From NCBI RefSeq assembly GCF_009996735.1, contig NZ_JAACYI010000004.1, positions 1 through 64,000 of the forward strand: a DNA stretch of 64,000 bases, in the 5' to 3' direction. A program made the position numbers and the translations under genes. The notes below the pieces were generated by a model. That model did no database searches. It was not told the DNA's origin and was given only the letters and a program-made list of their open reading frames with translations. The stretch comes from Cellulomonas sp. APG4. Its GTDB lineage: Bacteria > Actinomycetota > Actinomycetes > Actinomycetales > Cellulomonadaceae. Of the stretch, positions 39,965 to 49,440 are shown piece by piece; within the stretch, counting starts at the first letter, position 1, and each line of letters starts with the position of its first letter.

Positions 39965-40540
39965 ATCCGTAGGTTGTGGGTTCGAACCCCACGGGGCCCA
40001 CACCGCCCTGACCGTCGCGTACAGGGCCATGTCGACGCGGCGCCCGCCGATCTCCTGGTGGCTGAGGAGCACACCTTCGCGCGCGTACCCGGCGCGCTCG
40101 GCGGTGCGCACGGACGCCACGTTCCACGGTTCGACGTAGAGCTCGACGCGATGGATGACCGGGAGGCTCCACGCGAACGCGGTGAGAGCACGGAGCGCCT
40201 GCGCGGCGACTCCCCGGCCGCGCTCACGCGGGGCGACCCCGTACCCCGCGGTCGCCCGCCCGGTCGCGGCGACGGCGAGCGACAAGCCTGCCTGCCCCAG
40301 GGCGCGGTCGTCGCCCGCATCGGCGACGCAGAACGAGTAGCCGCGGCCGTCAGCCAACCGTGCGTACTGCCGGTCGATCCAGTCGAGTGCCTGCTCTGCG
40401 CTCGCATCAGCCACGAGGGTGCCGGTGAGCGGGACGTACGGGTCCGTGGCGAGGTCGCGCACCATGTCGACGTCGCGTGCCTCGAAGGGGCGCAGCCGGA
40501 CCGAGCCGTGCGCCGGGAGCTCGGCGGGCATCGTCAGCAT
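39875..40540 (-). CDS. GNAT acetyltransferase with phage-encoded C-terminal tail
   Basis: 221 residues. RimJ/RimL-type N-acetyltransferase: VRLRPFEARDVDMVRDLATD, YSFCVADAGDDRALGQAGLS, AGYGVAPRERGRGVAAQALR (acetyl-CoA loop), HRVELYVEPWNVASVRTAER, AGYAREGVLLSH. The enzyme proper ends near VDMALYATVRAV. The next residues VWAPWGSNPQPTD are antisense tRNA, and the last 29 residues come from the phage arm. Without the prophage the gene would end at the TAA in the tRNA anticodon loop. Start 40540 or 40531; no clear ribosome site. Confidence 0.88.
   Translation of the reverse strand: MLTMPAELPAHGSVRLRPFEARDVDMVRDLATDPYVPLTGTLVADASAEQALDWIDRQYARLADGRGYSFCVADAGDDRALGQAGLSLAVAATGRATAGYGVAPRERGRGVAAQALRALTAFAWSLPVIHRVELYVEPWNVASVRTAERAGYAREGVLLSHQEIGGRRVDMALYATVRAVWAPWGSNPQPTDDTSAQVADVIVGPWAGSSAPAAADEDVAS
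39965..40004. repeat. attR core (tRNA-Lys 3' repeat)
   Basis: 40-bp copy of 2309-2348 with T at 39977 and A at 39991, which still pair in the T-stem (GTGGG/CCCAC). It is not a tRNA gene: the 5' half is replaced by phage arm sequence. Confidence 0.92.
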
Positions 40541-40639
40541 CGGCCCAGTATCGCGAGGTCAGCAGCGGACCGGCGGCCCACCGCCCTTGTGCACGGATTC
40601 GCCTGGTGCTCGACGTCCCGGGTTCGGTCGCGCCCTATC

Positions 40640-41323
40640 TCAGGCTTCGCGGCGCGCCGCCCGCGCGCGACGCAGCTCCTCGAGGCGGCGGCGCTGGTCG
40701 GCCGTCATCCCCGCGACGCCCCTGTCCGGGGCGTCAGCCGGTGCGGCAGCGGCCGAGAACCGGCGGACCCAGGCGCGGCGTCCGAGGACGATGCTCCACG
40801 AGGCGAGCAGCGCCACGGCGACCAGCGCGGCGATGCGCCACGCGGACGGCACGTCCCGCGCGAGTGCGACGAACGCGAGCAGCCAGGCGAGACCGGCCGG
40901 CAGCGTCGCGAGGAACATCCGCCCGTCGGGCACCCAGCCGGACACGTAGAACCGCATGAGCCACGCCGTGACGCGGCTCTGCCGCACGGGCTGCAGGGAC
41001 AGCGCGACGCCTGCGGCGGTCGGCAGGCCGATCGTCGCCCCGCGGGCCGCGTGCTCGGTGAAGGAGAGCCGCTCGTGCGCGAAGCCCGGCCTGAGCGACC
41101 GTGCCACGTAGACGAACGACAGCACGGCGAGGGGCCAGGTCGCGGACGGCAGGTACCACAGGACGCCCGGTCCCCAGAGCACGACGAGCAGCGGCACGGC
41201 AAGCACGAACGCGACGAGCTCGGAGGGCGACGCCACGATCCGCTCCCACCCGTCGGCGATCTCCATCGTTCCGTCGACCGCGCCGAGCACGAGGATGCCG
41301 GGACTCACCGCGAGCACGAGCAC
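40640..41323 (-). CDS. Membrane protein, N-terminus probably frameshifted
   Basis: 227 residues from GTG 41323, with four to five transmembrane helices and a basic coiled-coil end (MTADQRRRLEELRRARAARR). The GTG lies inside a predicted helix: upstream codons in frame read PFGYLLIGLVWTAIAV. A good ATG at 41489 is in another frame, which stops after 15 codons at 41442. A one-base indel in 41442-41470 would join them into one protein beginning MDSALDAAPLPPRGP. Function unknown. Confidence 0.7.
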   Translation of the reverse strand: MLVLAVSPGILVLGAVDGTMEIADGWERIVASPSELVAFVLAVPLLVVLWGPGVLWYLPSATWPLAVLSFVYVARSLRPGFAHERLSFTEHAARGATIGLPTAAGVALSLQPVRQSRVTAWLMRFYVSGWVPDGRMFLATLPAGLAWLLAFVALARDVPSAWRIAALVAVALLASWSIVLGRRAWVRRFSAAAAPADAPDRGVAGMTADQRRRLEELRRARAARREA

Positions 41324-41505
41324 CGCGATCGCGGTCCAGACGAGACCGATGAGCAGGTAGCCGAACGGGCGGGCGAGCCGCGCAAGGGTGCTCGGCTCCG
41401 GTCGCGGGGGCGTCGTCGAGGGTCCTTCCGGGTGGGGTTGCTCAGGGCCCGCGTGGCGGGAGCGGCGCCGCGTCGAGGGCGGAGTCCATGATCACGCCGC
41501 GTCGC

Positions 41506-41521
41506 GGTGACGATAGTCACC
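41506..41521. promoter_or_regulatory. Palindrome at promoter of the membrane protein gene
   Basis: GGTGAC GATA GTCACC, a perfect 6-bp-arm palindrome 17-32 bases upstream of the ATG at 41489. Read leftward it contains TATCGT, a possible -10, so it may be an operator. Confidence 0.4.
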
Positions 41522-41603
41522 CTCGCGGAGGGGCGCGGGCTGAGTCCGCGCAACCGGCGACGCGGTGCGGCCCCGACGTCCAGCTCCGTGACGCAGGGCC
41601 TCC

Positions 41604-42611
41604 TCAGACGACGGCGGCGAACGACTCGAGCGCGTCGCGGGCGTCCACGCCGGCGGCCATGAGCACCACGCTGGTCACCCCGGCGCGGCCCAGCTCGGCG
41701 ATGCGGGCGCGCACCACGTCGGCCGGGCCGACCAGGGCGAGGCGATCCACCCACGCGTCGGGCATGCGGCGCGTGAACTCGGCCCGGTCGGCGCACGACG
41801 CGCGCAGCTCGGCGAGCTCGCGGGCGAACGGCAGCGGCTCGATGTGCACCGACCAGTCGGGCTCCCCGATCCACTCGAGCGCGGGCCGCGCGCGGTGCCG
41901 GGCCACGGCGGCGTCGTCGTGCACCGCGGCCACGTCGTAGGCCACCACCCGGTGCCCCGCCGGCGGCTGCGTGTGACCGAGGGCGACGGCGACGTACTCG
42001 GGCGTCACCGGCTCGGCGAGCACGGTCCCGTCGGCGAGCTCGCCCGCGATCCGGTGCGTGCGCGGCCTGCGCGCACCCACCAGCAACGACGGTGGCTGCG
42101 GCGCCGGGCTCTCGAGACGCACGTCCCGCAGCCGCACGTACCGCCCCTCCACCGACACCGACTCCCCACGCAGCAGGCCGCGCAGGGCGTCGAGCTCCTC
42201 GCTCAGGAGGGTCAGCGGGCTCGCCGGCCACGCACCCACCTGCCGCATCCACCCGGGCAGCCCGTGCCCCAGGCCGACGTCGACCCGGCCCGGGAACAGC
42301 TCGGCGAGCGTGTTCATCTCCATCGCGGCGAACCCGACGTTGCGCGCTGCCGTCGGCAGCAGGCCGATGCCCACGCGGATGCGCTCCGTCGCCGCGAGCA
42401 CCGCCGCGGCCTGCGCGATCCCGCCGCGGAACCCGAGGTCCTCGACCACCCACAGCTCGGCGAAACCGAGCTCCTCGGCGCGTCGGGCGAACGCGAGCAC
42501 CTCTCCGGCGGGCAGGTCACGCGGCAGCATGACCCCCACGGAGACGGCAGGCGCGTGCTCGGCCTGGTCAGGGCCGGGGGCCGGGACGGGGGCGGGCGTG
42601 GCGTCGGGCAT
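41604..42611 (-). CDS. LLM-class flavin-dependent oxidoreductase
   Basis: 335 residues. Luciferase-like TIM barrel: VSVGVMLPRDLPAGEVLAFA, RAEELGFAELWVVEDLGFRG, AATERIRVGIGLLPTAARNV, LFPGRVDVGLGHGLPGWMRQ, PPSLLVGARRPRTHRIAGEL. Likely uses F420 or FMN; the substrate cannot be deduced. The ATG is six bases from TACAGT (42623-42618), so it is probably leaderless. Confidence 0.85.
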   Translation of the reverse strand: MPDATPAPVPAPGPDQAEHAPAVSVGVMLPRDLPAGEVLAFARRAEELGFAELWVVEDLGFRGGIAQAAAVLAATERIRVGIGLLPTAARNVGFAAMEMNTLAELFPGRVDVGLGHGLPGWMRQVGAWPASPLTLLSEELDALRGLLRGESVSVEGRYVRLRDVRLESPAPQPPSLLVGARRPRTHRIAGELADGTVLAEPVTPEYVAVALGHTQPPAGHRVVAYDVAAVHDDAAVARHRARPALEWIGEPDWSVHIEPLPFARELAELRASCADRAEFTRRMPDAWVDRLALVGPADVVRARIAELGRAGVTSVVLMAAGVDARDALESFAAVV

Positions 42612-42661
42612 GGACGCACTGTAGGCCGCACGCCGGGACGGCCCGGGCCCCGACGGTGCCG

Positions 42662-43612
42662 TCAGTGCGGCTGCGTGCCAGGCTCTCCGTCGGCCGCAGG
42701 CGCCAGCGGCAGCGAGCGCACGCTGCGGAACTCTCGCCGGGCCCCGTCGACGGGGTCGGTGAAGGCGAGCTCGGCCGCGAGCAGCTGGAGCGGGTGGCGG
42801 AAGTCGTCGACCTCGACGTCCCGCACCTCGGGGTACAGCGGGTCGTTCACGATCGGGATGCCCAGCCCGTGCAGGTGCAGACGCAGCTGGTGGGTGCGGC
42901 CGGTGCGAGGCGTGAGCCGGTAGACGCCGTGGTCGCCCACCTCACGCTCGAGCTCGACCAGGGTCTCGGCGTTGACGGGTGCGTCCGCGACCACCTCGGC
43001 GCACCACGTGCCACGCTCCTTGCGGATGTGGTTGCGCACCACCACCGGCAGCTCGAGCCCCGGCCGCAGCGGCGCGAGCGCCCGGTACACCTTGTCGACC
43101 GCGCGCCGCTCGAAGGCCGACTGGTACGGCCCCCGCCAGCGCCGCTCGGTCGCGAGCATCAGCAGGCCCGAGGTGACGCGGTCCAGCCGGTGCAGCGGCG
43201 AGAGCTCGGGCAGCCCCAGCTCGGCGCGCAGCCGCACGACGACGCTCTGCCGCACGTGCCCGCCGCGCGGGATGGTCGCGAGGAAGGGCGGCTTGTCGAC
43301 GACGACGATCCGCTCGTCGCGGTGGACCACGTGGATCCGTCCCGGCACCTCGGGCTCGTCGCGCAGGTCCCGGTGGAACCAGACGTACCGCGCCGGGAGG
43401 AACGGGTCGTCGTCGCGCACGGCCCGGCCGTCCTCGTCCACGAACCGGCGCTGGGCGAGCATCGCCGTGACGTCGACGCGGTCGGGCAGCCGGTGGCGGA
43501 GCCACGCGCCCATCGTCGGCCACGGTGCCGGGTTGGCACGGTCGCGGTCCGGCGTGCGCAGCCGCGCGGCGTCGAGGCCGTGCCGTGCGGGGAGCGGGGA
43601 CCGGGGAGGCAC
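42662..43612 (-). CDS. RluA-family pseudouridine synthase
   Basis: 316 residues. RluA core: VVDKPPFLATIPRGGHVRQS, catalytic aspartate in LHRLDRVTSGLLML (Asp144), RTGRTHQLRLHLHGLGIPIV and NDPLYPE. It isomerises uridines in rRNA or tRNA; the exact target is unknown. A region of about 70 residues precedes the catalytic domain, with no clear S4 motif. Confidence 0.9.
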   Translation of the reverse strand: MPPRSPLPARHGLDAARLRTPDRDRANPAPWPTMGAWLRHRLPDRVDVTAMLAQRRFVDEDGRAVRDDDPFLPARYVWFHRDLRDEPEVPGRIHVVHRDERIVVVDKPPFLATIPRGGHVRQSVVVRLRAELGLPELSPLHRLDRVTSGLLMLATERRWRGPYQSAFERRAVDKVYRALAPLRPGLELPVVVRNHIRKERGTWCAEVVADAPVNAETLVELEREVGDHGVYRLTPRTGRTHQLRLHLHGLGIPIVNDPLYPEVRDVEVDDFRHPLQLLAAELAFTDPVDGARREFRSVRSLPLAPAADGEPGTQPH

Positions 43613-43686
43613 GCGCCGATCGTACGAGCGCGGCGTGCGGGCGCCCCCGTGGTCCCGTGTCGGAGGCCGCGCCTAACGTGGCGGAC

Positions 43687-44793
43687 ATGCACCGGATCCG
43701 CCGTGCGGACGCGCTCGCGTGGCGCCTGAGACGTCACTCGCTCGCGCCCGTGCACGGCAACACCGTCCCGCAGGTGGTCGGTGCGCTCGGCGCCGTCGCG
43801 ACGCAGCTCGACCCCAGCCGTTCCGAGCTCGCGATCCGCACACGCATGCGCGCGTCGCGACCGGGCGACGTCGACCGTGCCGTCGCCGACGGCGCGCTGG
43901 TACGCACGTGGGCGTTCCGTGGGGCGGTCCACCTGATGACCCCCGCCCAGGCCGCGATCCACCTCCCGCTGCGCGTCTCGAGTCGCATGTGGGAGCGCGC
44001 GAGCTGGCGCACCTACTACCGGCTCGAGCCCGCGGACTGGCCCGGCTTCCGCGCCGCCGTGCGCGAGTCGCTCGCCGACGGCCCACTGACGCGCGAGGAG
44101 CTCGCCGCGGCGCTCGCCACCACCCCTCGGTACGCCCACCTGGGCGCGGCGGTGACGGACCCGCAGGCCACGATCCTCAAGCCGCTCGCCTGGCACGGCG
44201 ACGTGTGCCTGGGCCCGTCGCGTGACGGCCGGCTCACGCTTCAGCGCCTCGACACCAATCCCGGCTGGCCGGGTCTGCTCCCGCTCGACGAGGCCGGCCC
44301 GCGCGCGATCGAGACGTACCTGCGCACCTACGGCCCTGCGACGCCCGAGCACCTGGGCTACTGGATCGGCACCGGCATGGGCGTGCGCCGCCCGCTCCTG
44401 CGCGACTGGCTCACCCGCCTCGCACCGCGGACAGCACAGGTCGAGGTGGACGGCGAGGTCGAGCTCGTCCTCGCGGCGGACGTCGACGAGCTGATCGCGA
44501 CCCGCGCCACGCCGAGCGTGCGCCTGCTCCCGCGCTACGACCCGTGGGTGCTCGGGCCCGGCACCGCGGACCCCCACGTCGTGCCGACCGAGCTGCGGTC
44601 CGCCGTCAGCCGTGGCGCCGACCTGATCGTGGTCGACGGGATCGTCGCGGGCACCTGGTCGCTCGCGGGAGACACGGTCACGGTGGAAGACGCACGGCCC
44701 GTCGCGCAGCGGCCCGGCGCCGTCGACGACCCGCTGGCCACCGAGGTCGCGCGCCTCGGCACGTTCGTGGGCCGGACCCTGCACCGCGCCTGA
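43687..44793 (+). CDS. AlkZ-like winged-helix DNA-binding protein
   Basis: 368 residues. HTH_42/AlkZ family order: RADALAWRLRRHSLAPVHGN, QLDPSRSELAIRTRMRAS, LVRTWAFRGAVHLMTPAQAA, RYDPWVLGPG and IVVDGIVAGTWSL. Members include DNA glycosylases that unhook cross-links (the QxQ/QxD motif region) and many uncharacterised proteins. TAACGT (43674-43679) is seven bases before the ATG, suggesting a leaderless transcript. Confidence 0.85.
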   Translation: MHRIRRADALAWRLRRHSLAPVHGNTVPQVVGALGAVATQLDPSRSELAIRTRMRASRPGDVDRAVADGALVRTWAFRGAVHLMTPAQAAIHLPLRVSSRMWERASWRTYYRLEPADWPGFRAAVRESLADGPLTREELAAALATTPRYAHLGAAVTDPQATILKPLAWHGDVCLGPSRDGRLTLQRLDTNPGWPGLLPLDEAGPRAIETYLRTYGPATPEHLGYWIGTGMGVRRPLLRDWLTRLAPRTAQVEVDGEVELVLAADVDELIATRATPSVRLLPRYDPWVLGPGTADPHVVPTELRSAVSRGADLIVVDGIVAGTWSLAGDTVTVEDARPVAQRPGAVDDPLATEVARLGTFVGRTLHRA

Positions 44794-44985
44794 TGCGCCT
44801 GTGCCCGGCGAGGGCCCGGCGCGTGCTCCGCGCGGGCGTGCGCGCTCGTCCGGCCTCTGCGCGATCCGCCACCGGACCCGACCGGTCCCGCCCTCCGAGC
44901 AGACCCTTGCCCGCGCCCGCCCGGCTCCGCGATCCTGCGGGCACGGCCTGGGGGCGGCCACCGCCGATCGACGCAGGAGGTCCGC

Positions 44986-47900
44986 GTGCCCCACGAGACC
45001 GACGCTCCCCTGCTGGGCGGACCGCGCCGCGCCGTCGTCGACGAGCTCGTGCGCGTGGTCGAGGAGGCCTCGGCGGGCTCGGGTCCACGCTGGGTGAGCC
45101 TCGAGGCACCCAGCGGATGGGGCAAGACGCGCCTGGTCCAGGAGACCTACCGGGCCCTCGCGGAGCGCGGCCAGAGCGCCGGCCGCTACTGGCCCCTCAC
45201 GCTGACCCACGAGGACGACGACGGCTCGGCCACCCGCGAGACCCTGGTGCGCCGCAAGCAGGTGCGGCCGCGCCGGGTCGAGCGCGAGGCCGGGAGCCTG
45301 CCCGCCTACTTCTGGTGGGGGCTCACGGCGACCGACCGCAATGGCGCGCCGTCGGTCGCGCTCGCCCAGGACCTCGTGCAGTTCGAGGGCCACCTGCCCT
45401 TCCTCATGGCCCGCGCACGCCAGCTCTCGACGCTGCGCGAGAAGGCCGGCTCGGACGCGCGCGAGGTGGGCCGCCTCGCGCTCGAGGAGGTGCGCGGCGA
45501 GCTCACCGACACCGTGCTGGAGCTCGCAGGGCTGGGCCTGCCGGGCGTGAGCTTCGTGTGGCGCCTGGGCCGCTGGACCAGCCAGAAGGTCGGCGAGTCC
45601 CGTGCGCGCAGGCGCATGGTCGCGCACGCGTCCACGATCGAGACCGACCACGGCGACGTGGTGGACGACGCCGCCACCACCATCGGCTCGGTCGCGCGGC
45701 CCGGGCTCCCCGTGGTGATCGCCGTCGAGGACCTCCACCACGCCGACCCGACGCTGCTCGAGCTGCTCGACCGCCTGCTCGGCGGGACCACGCCCGTCGT
45801 CGTGCTCACCACGGCCTGGCCCGGGAGCCTCGAGACGCACGACCCGCTGCGCACGCTGGCGGCGACGCACGGCGAGCGGCTGAGCCGGCTGCGGCACGAC
45901 GGCGCGGTCCCGGCCGGCTGGCCGCCGTCGGCCCACCTCGGCGAGCTCGGGGCGGAGGACCTGCACGCCCTGGTGCGGCGACACGCGCCAGGCGCGACCG
46001 ACCGCACCGTCGTCCTCCTCACCGAGCGCTTCACCAACCCGCTCCAGCTCGAGCTCGCGTGCGCGCTGCGCTCGGTCACGCGGCGGGTGGGCGACGACGG
46101 CGTGCTCGACCTCACGCCCGAGCAGGTCACGGCGCTCCCGGCCTCGCTCGACGAGATGTACCAGCAGATGTGGCTGCAGCTGCCCGAGCCCGTGCAGGCC
46201 GCCGTCGCGCTCATGGCGTGCGGCATCCCGGCCGTGATCGCGGGCGCACCCGACGGCGGCTCCCGCTCGAGCGCGGCGAGCACGGCCGTCACCCCCGGCC
46301 CGGCCCACGACGAGCGCTGGGACCAGAGCCTGCTGCTCGACGTCGCGCGCACCGTCTTCGCCGACGCGCCCGACCTGCTCGAGGCGATGGACGAGGCCCC
46401 CACCGGCTACGCCTGGGCCGAGCAGGTCGAGCAGACGCTCTACCAGTTCGTCGACCCGTCCCAGCTGCGCGTCGCGACCGGGCACACGGCCGAGTTCTTC
46501 TCGGGCGAGGACCTCGCCCGCTTCCGGGCCCGCCTGCTCGAGGCGGTCACACGCAGCCTGCGCGACCCCGGGCTCCCGGTCGAGGTGGCCCGCCACCGGG
46601 CCGCCGTCGTCCTCGCGCTGCGGGCCGAGGGCTTCGAGGTCGACGACGCCGCGGTCACCGAGGCCACCAGGGTCGACGTCGAGGCCAGGTCCGAGCACGT
46701 GGCCGAGGCCGAGGCCGTCGCGGAGCTCGTCACTGCCCTGCCGGCGGGGCCCGCACCTGTCGACCTGCGTGAGGAGCAGGCGGCCGCCCTCGCCGTCGCT
46801 GGCCACGTCGACGAGGCGATCGACGCGTGGGACGAGGTGGTCGAGCGGCGTGCGGCCGACGACGGCGCGAAGGCGCCGGTCACGCTGCTCGCCGAGCTCG
46901 AGCGGTTCGCGCTCCTCGTCACGTGGCGACGATGGACGCACCCTGCGATCCGCGAGCAGCTCAACCGGGACCTGCGCTGGGCGATCCTCGATCTGCGCGT
47001 GCGCAGCTTCCGCCTCGAGCGCGGAGGGCCGGAGCACCTGAGGGCCCTCCACCTTCTCCAGCGCATCCACCTCGCCTCCGGGAGCAGCGTGGACGCGATC
47101 GGCACAGGACTCGACGACGCTGACGTCCGGCGCATCGGGGCCCTGCACCCGCACGTGCTGCCGCTGCTGCGGACGGCTGCGGCGGCAGCGCTCCGGACGG
47201 GACGGCTCACTGCGGGGCTGCGCCTGCTCGAGCCGCTCGAGCGGACGGCGTCCAGGCAGCTCGGGCCACGGCACCCCCTGACGCTGCACCTCCAGCTCGA
47301 CATCGCCGAGGTCGCCGCTCTCCAGCGAGATGGCCGCAGGGCTGTGACGACGGCCTACCGCGCCCTGGTCGCCTCGATCGAGCTGCTGGGGCCGACGCAC
47401 CCCGGCACGAGTCACGCCTGGGCGGTGTGGGCCCGTGCCAACGTCGCGGCGGGCGACGCCACGGTGGCGCGCGGCCCCGCGCTCACCCACCTCGACGAGC
47501 TCCACGGGCTCGCCGGTTCCGACGTCGCGCGGCTCGAGGTCGCGGCCGCCGTCGCCGAGGTCGAGATCGCCACCGGACGGCCCGACCTCGCGATCGCCCT
47601 GCTCGACGGCGTCCCGGCACAGGCCGCCGAGGCGCTCGGCCCCTCGGCCGACCTCGCGCGGCGCGCGCACCTGCTGCTGGGCCGTGCGCTGCTGGCCGCC
47701 GGACGCGCCGAGGAAGCCGTCGACGAGGCTCGCGCGGTGGTCTGGGCGTTCGCGCACCCGGACGGCAGCACCTGGGTGCACCGTTCGGCCCTGCTCCTGC
47801 TGGCCGAGGCGTGCGGGGCCGCCGGCCGACCGCACGAGGCCCTGGTCGTGCTCGACGCGATCGAGGACCTGCTCGACCCGCCGGAGCAGGAGGGTCTCGA

Positions 47901-49299
47901 CGACGGCCCGGACGACGACCTCGCCCCGGGCCTGCGTCACGCGGTCGCGCAGCTGCGCACGCGCGCCGCGCGCGAGGTCAGGCGACCCGTCGCGAGGCCG
48001 CACCCGGACGACGTGCCGGTCGACCCCGAGGCCGCCGTGGCCGACCTCGAGCTGCGGGTGTGGCGCGACCGGGTGGTGCACGGCCCGAGCGACCGCAGCC
48101 CCGGCCCCCAGGACCTCGCGCACGCCTACGAGATGGTCGGCCGCGACACGGAGGCGCTCGAGCTGTACCTCGAGCTCGCGGGCTGTCGGGCGGTGCCGCC
48201 CGCCGTCGTCCCTCCGCTCCCCTGGCCGGCGCCGCTGGTCGAGCCCTACGGTGCGTACCGCAACGCGGTGTCCGTCCTGCAGCGGCTCGGCAGGGACGTC
48301 GACGCCGTCACCGTCGCGCGCGAGTGGTCGGCGCGGGTCGCGGACGACCCGGCTCGGCCGTACTCGCTGGCGGAGGCCGAGACGGCCGTCGCGGAGTCGC
48401 TGCTGCCACATCTGCCCGAGGACGCGTTCGAGGCAGCCGTCGCTCGGTGGCGCACCCTGCCCGACCACCATCCGAGCACGCGCTTCGGCGACCTGGCCAC
48501 CCGGCTCGAGCGGGTCGCGAGCGCGGCCGCCCGCCGGCTCGGCCGCACGGAGCCGCGCTTCGAGCGCCCCGGGGGTGCGGCCCGCTGGGACCGCGACCCC
48601 GAGTGGCTCGCCCACTTCCGGGTCACCAGCACGGACGAGGACGGTCGCACGGTCGTGTGGACCTCGCAGGGACGCTTCGACGAGCACGGGAACCCGCTCC
48701 CGCTGCCGCACGACGACCCCCCGCCGTCCGCGCCCGGAGCGGCCGGACCGGACGCGGCGTCGGGGGACGCGGCGAGCGGTGGGCGGGCCGGCGGAACGGC
48801 GGACGGGGCTGCACCCGACCTCGACCGGCTGCGCGCCGAGGTCGCGGCGGCGAACGAGGCGCACGGCTGGTTCGCCGACGCGACCCTGGCCGCGCGTCGC
48901 GCCCTCGCGGCCGGGCTCACGGCGCACGGGCAGCACGACGCGGCCGCGACGGCGCTCGAGCAGCTGCTGCTCGACGAGGCCCGGCTGCACGGCCCCGACA
49001 CGACCGCCGCGATCGAGGACCGGATGCTGCTCATCACCGAGCTCGCCCGGTCCGCCCGCACCGGCACCGCCATGTTCCACATCCAGCAGCAGATCGTCTC
49101 GGCCACACGCGCGTGCGGAGAGCTGAGCGCCGAGGCACTGGCGGCCCGGTACGTCCACGTGCAGCTGCTGCTCGCGACCGGTCGGCGCGACGAGGCCGTG
49201 ACCTTCGCGGGTCCCCTCGTCGAGGACGCGCGCCGTGCGGTGCCGAGCCCCACGGTCGAGATGGTGCTGGCCGACCTCGCCGACCTGCGCGAGGCATGA
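44986..49299 (+). CDS. 1437-aa STAND-like P-loop NTPase with helical-repeat C-terminus
   Basis: GTG 44986 with AGGAGGTCC upstream. P-loop APSGWGKT at residues 41-48; Walker B-like VVIAVEDLHHADPTLLELLD near 240-260, as in AAA/STAND ATPases; RERFTNPLQLELA-like sensor region near 345. After about residue 500 the protein consists of helical pairs of TPR type (PLTLHLQLDIAEVAALQRDG, DLAIALLDGVPAQAAEALGP, RPHEALVVLDAIEDLLDP). A low-complexity linker lies near 1240-1270, then two further helical repeats. No HTH or nuclease motif seen. It could be a signal-sensing NTPase, a regulator or a defence protein; none is proven. Confidence 0.8.
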   Translation: MPHETDAPLLGGPRRAVVDELVRVVEEASAGSGPRWVSLEAPSGWGKTRLVQETYRALAERGQSAGRYWPLTLTHEDDDGSATRETLVRRKQVRPRRVEREAGSLPAYFWWGLTATDRNGAPSVALAQDLVQFEGHLPFLMARARQLSTLREKAGSDAREVGRLALEEVRGELTDTVLELAGLGLPGVSFVWRLGRWTSQKVGESRARRRMVAHASTIETDHGDVVDDAATTIGSVARPGLPVVIAVEDLHHADPTLLELLDRLLGGTTPVVVLTTAWPGSLETHDPLRTLAATHGERLSRLRHDGAVPAGWPPSAHLGELGAEDLHALVRRHAPGATDRTVVLLTERFTNPLQLELACALRSVTRRVGDDGVLDLTPEQVTALPASLDEMYQQMWLQLPEPVQAAVALMACGIPAVIAGAPDGGSRSSAASTAVTPGPAHDERWDQSLLLDVARTVFADAPDLLEAMDEAPTGYAWAEQVEQTLYQFVDPSQLRVATGHTAEFFSGEDLARFRARLLEAVTRSLRDPGLPVEVARHRAAVVLALRAEGFEVDDAAVTEATRVDVEARSEHVAEAEAVAELVTALPAGPAPVDLREEQAAALAVAGHVDEAIDAWDEVVERRAADDGAKAPVTLLAELERFALLVTWRRWTHPAIREQLNRDLRWAILDLRVRSFRLERGGPEHLRALHLLQRIHLASGSSVDAIGTGLDDADVRRIGALHPHVLPLLRTAAAAALRTGRLTAGLRLLEPLERTASRQLGPRHPLTLHLQLDIAEVAALQRDGRRAVTTAYRALVASIELLGPTHPGTSHAWAVWARANVAAGDATVARGPALTHLDELHGLAGSDVARLEVAAAVAEVEIATGRPDLAIALLDGVPAQAAEALGPSADLARRAHLLLGRALLAAGRAEEAVDEARAVVWAFAHPDGSTWVHRSALLLLAEACGAAGRPHEALVVLDAIEDLLDPPEQEGLDDGPDDDLAPGLRHAVAQLRTRAAREVRRPVARPHPDDVPVDPEAAVADLELRVWRDRVVHGPSDRSPGPQDLAHAYEMVGRDTEALELYLELAGCRAVPPAVVPPLPWPAPLVEPYGAYRNAVSVLQRLGRDVDAVTVAREWSARVADDPARPYSLAEAETAVAESLLPHLPEDAFEAAVARWRTLPDHHPSTRFGDLATRLERVASAAARRLGRTEPRFERPGGAARWDRDPEWLAHFRVTSTDEDGRTVVWTSQGRFDEHGNPLPLPHDDPPPSAPGAAGPDAASGDAASGGRAGGTADGAAPDLDRLRAEVAAANEAHGWFADATLAARRALAAGLTAHGQHDAAATALEQLLLDEARLHGPDTTAAIEDRMLLITELARSARTGTAMFHIQQQIVSATRACGELSAEALAARYVHVQLLLATGRRDEAVTFAGPLVEDARRAVPSPTVEMVLADLADLREA

Positions 49300-49440
49300 C
49301 GTGGCGGGGGTCGGGGCGGACTCAGCCGAGCGGATGAAGTTTCGAGCCGTGATCTGGCTCACACTCGCCGTGGCGCGTGCCGACAGTCACTATGGGTCGA
49401 GACCGCAGCACGACCCTCAGCACCTGCGCCGGAGGTCCGC

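Noticed and set aside
38758-39972. A 404-codon rightward frame opposite the integrase
   Set aside because: The integrase on the other strand has all catalytic residues; this frame is its complement.
39965-40004. A second tRNA-Lys gene
   Set aside because: Only the 3' half is present; acceptor 5' strand, D-arm and anticodon arm are missing, so it is an att remnant.
43159-49362. A 2067-codon leftward open frame
   Set aside because: It is the codon-register complement of the 1437-aa NTPase and AlkZ-like genes. In this register stops arise only from TTA, CTA and TCA codons, which are very rare in such GC-rich genes. Composition is Arg/Gly/His-rich and unlike a protein.
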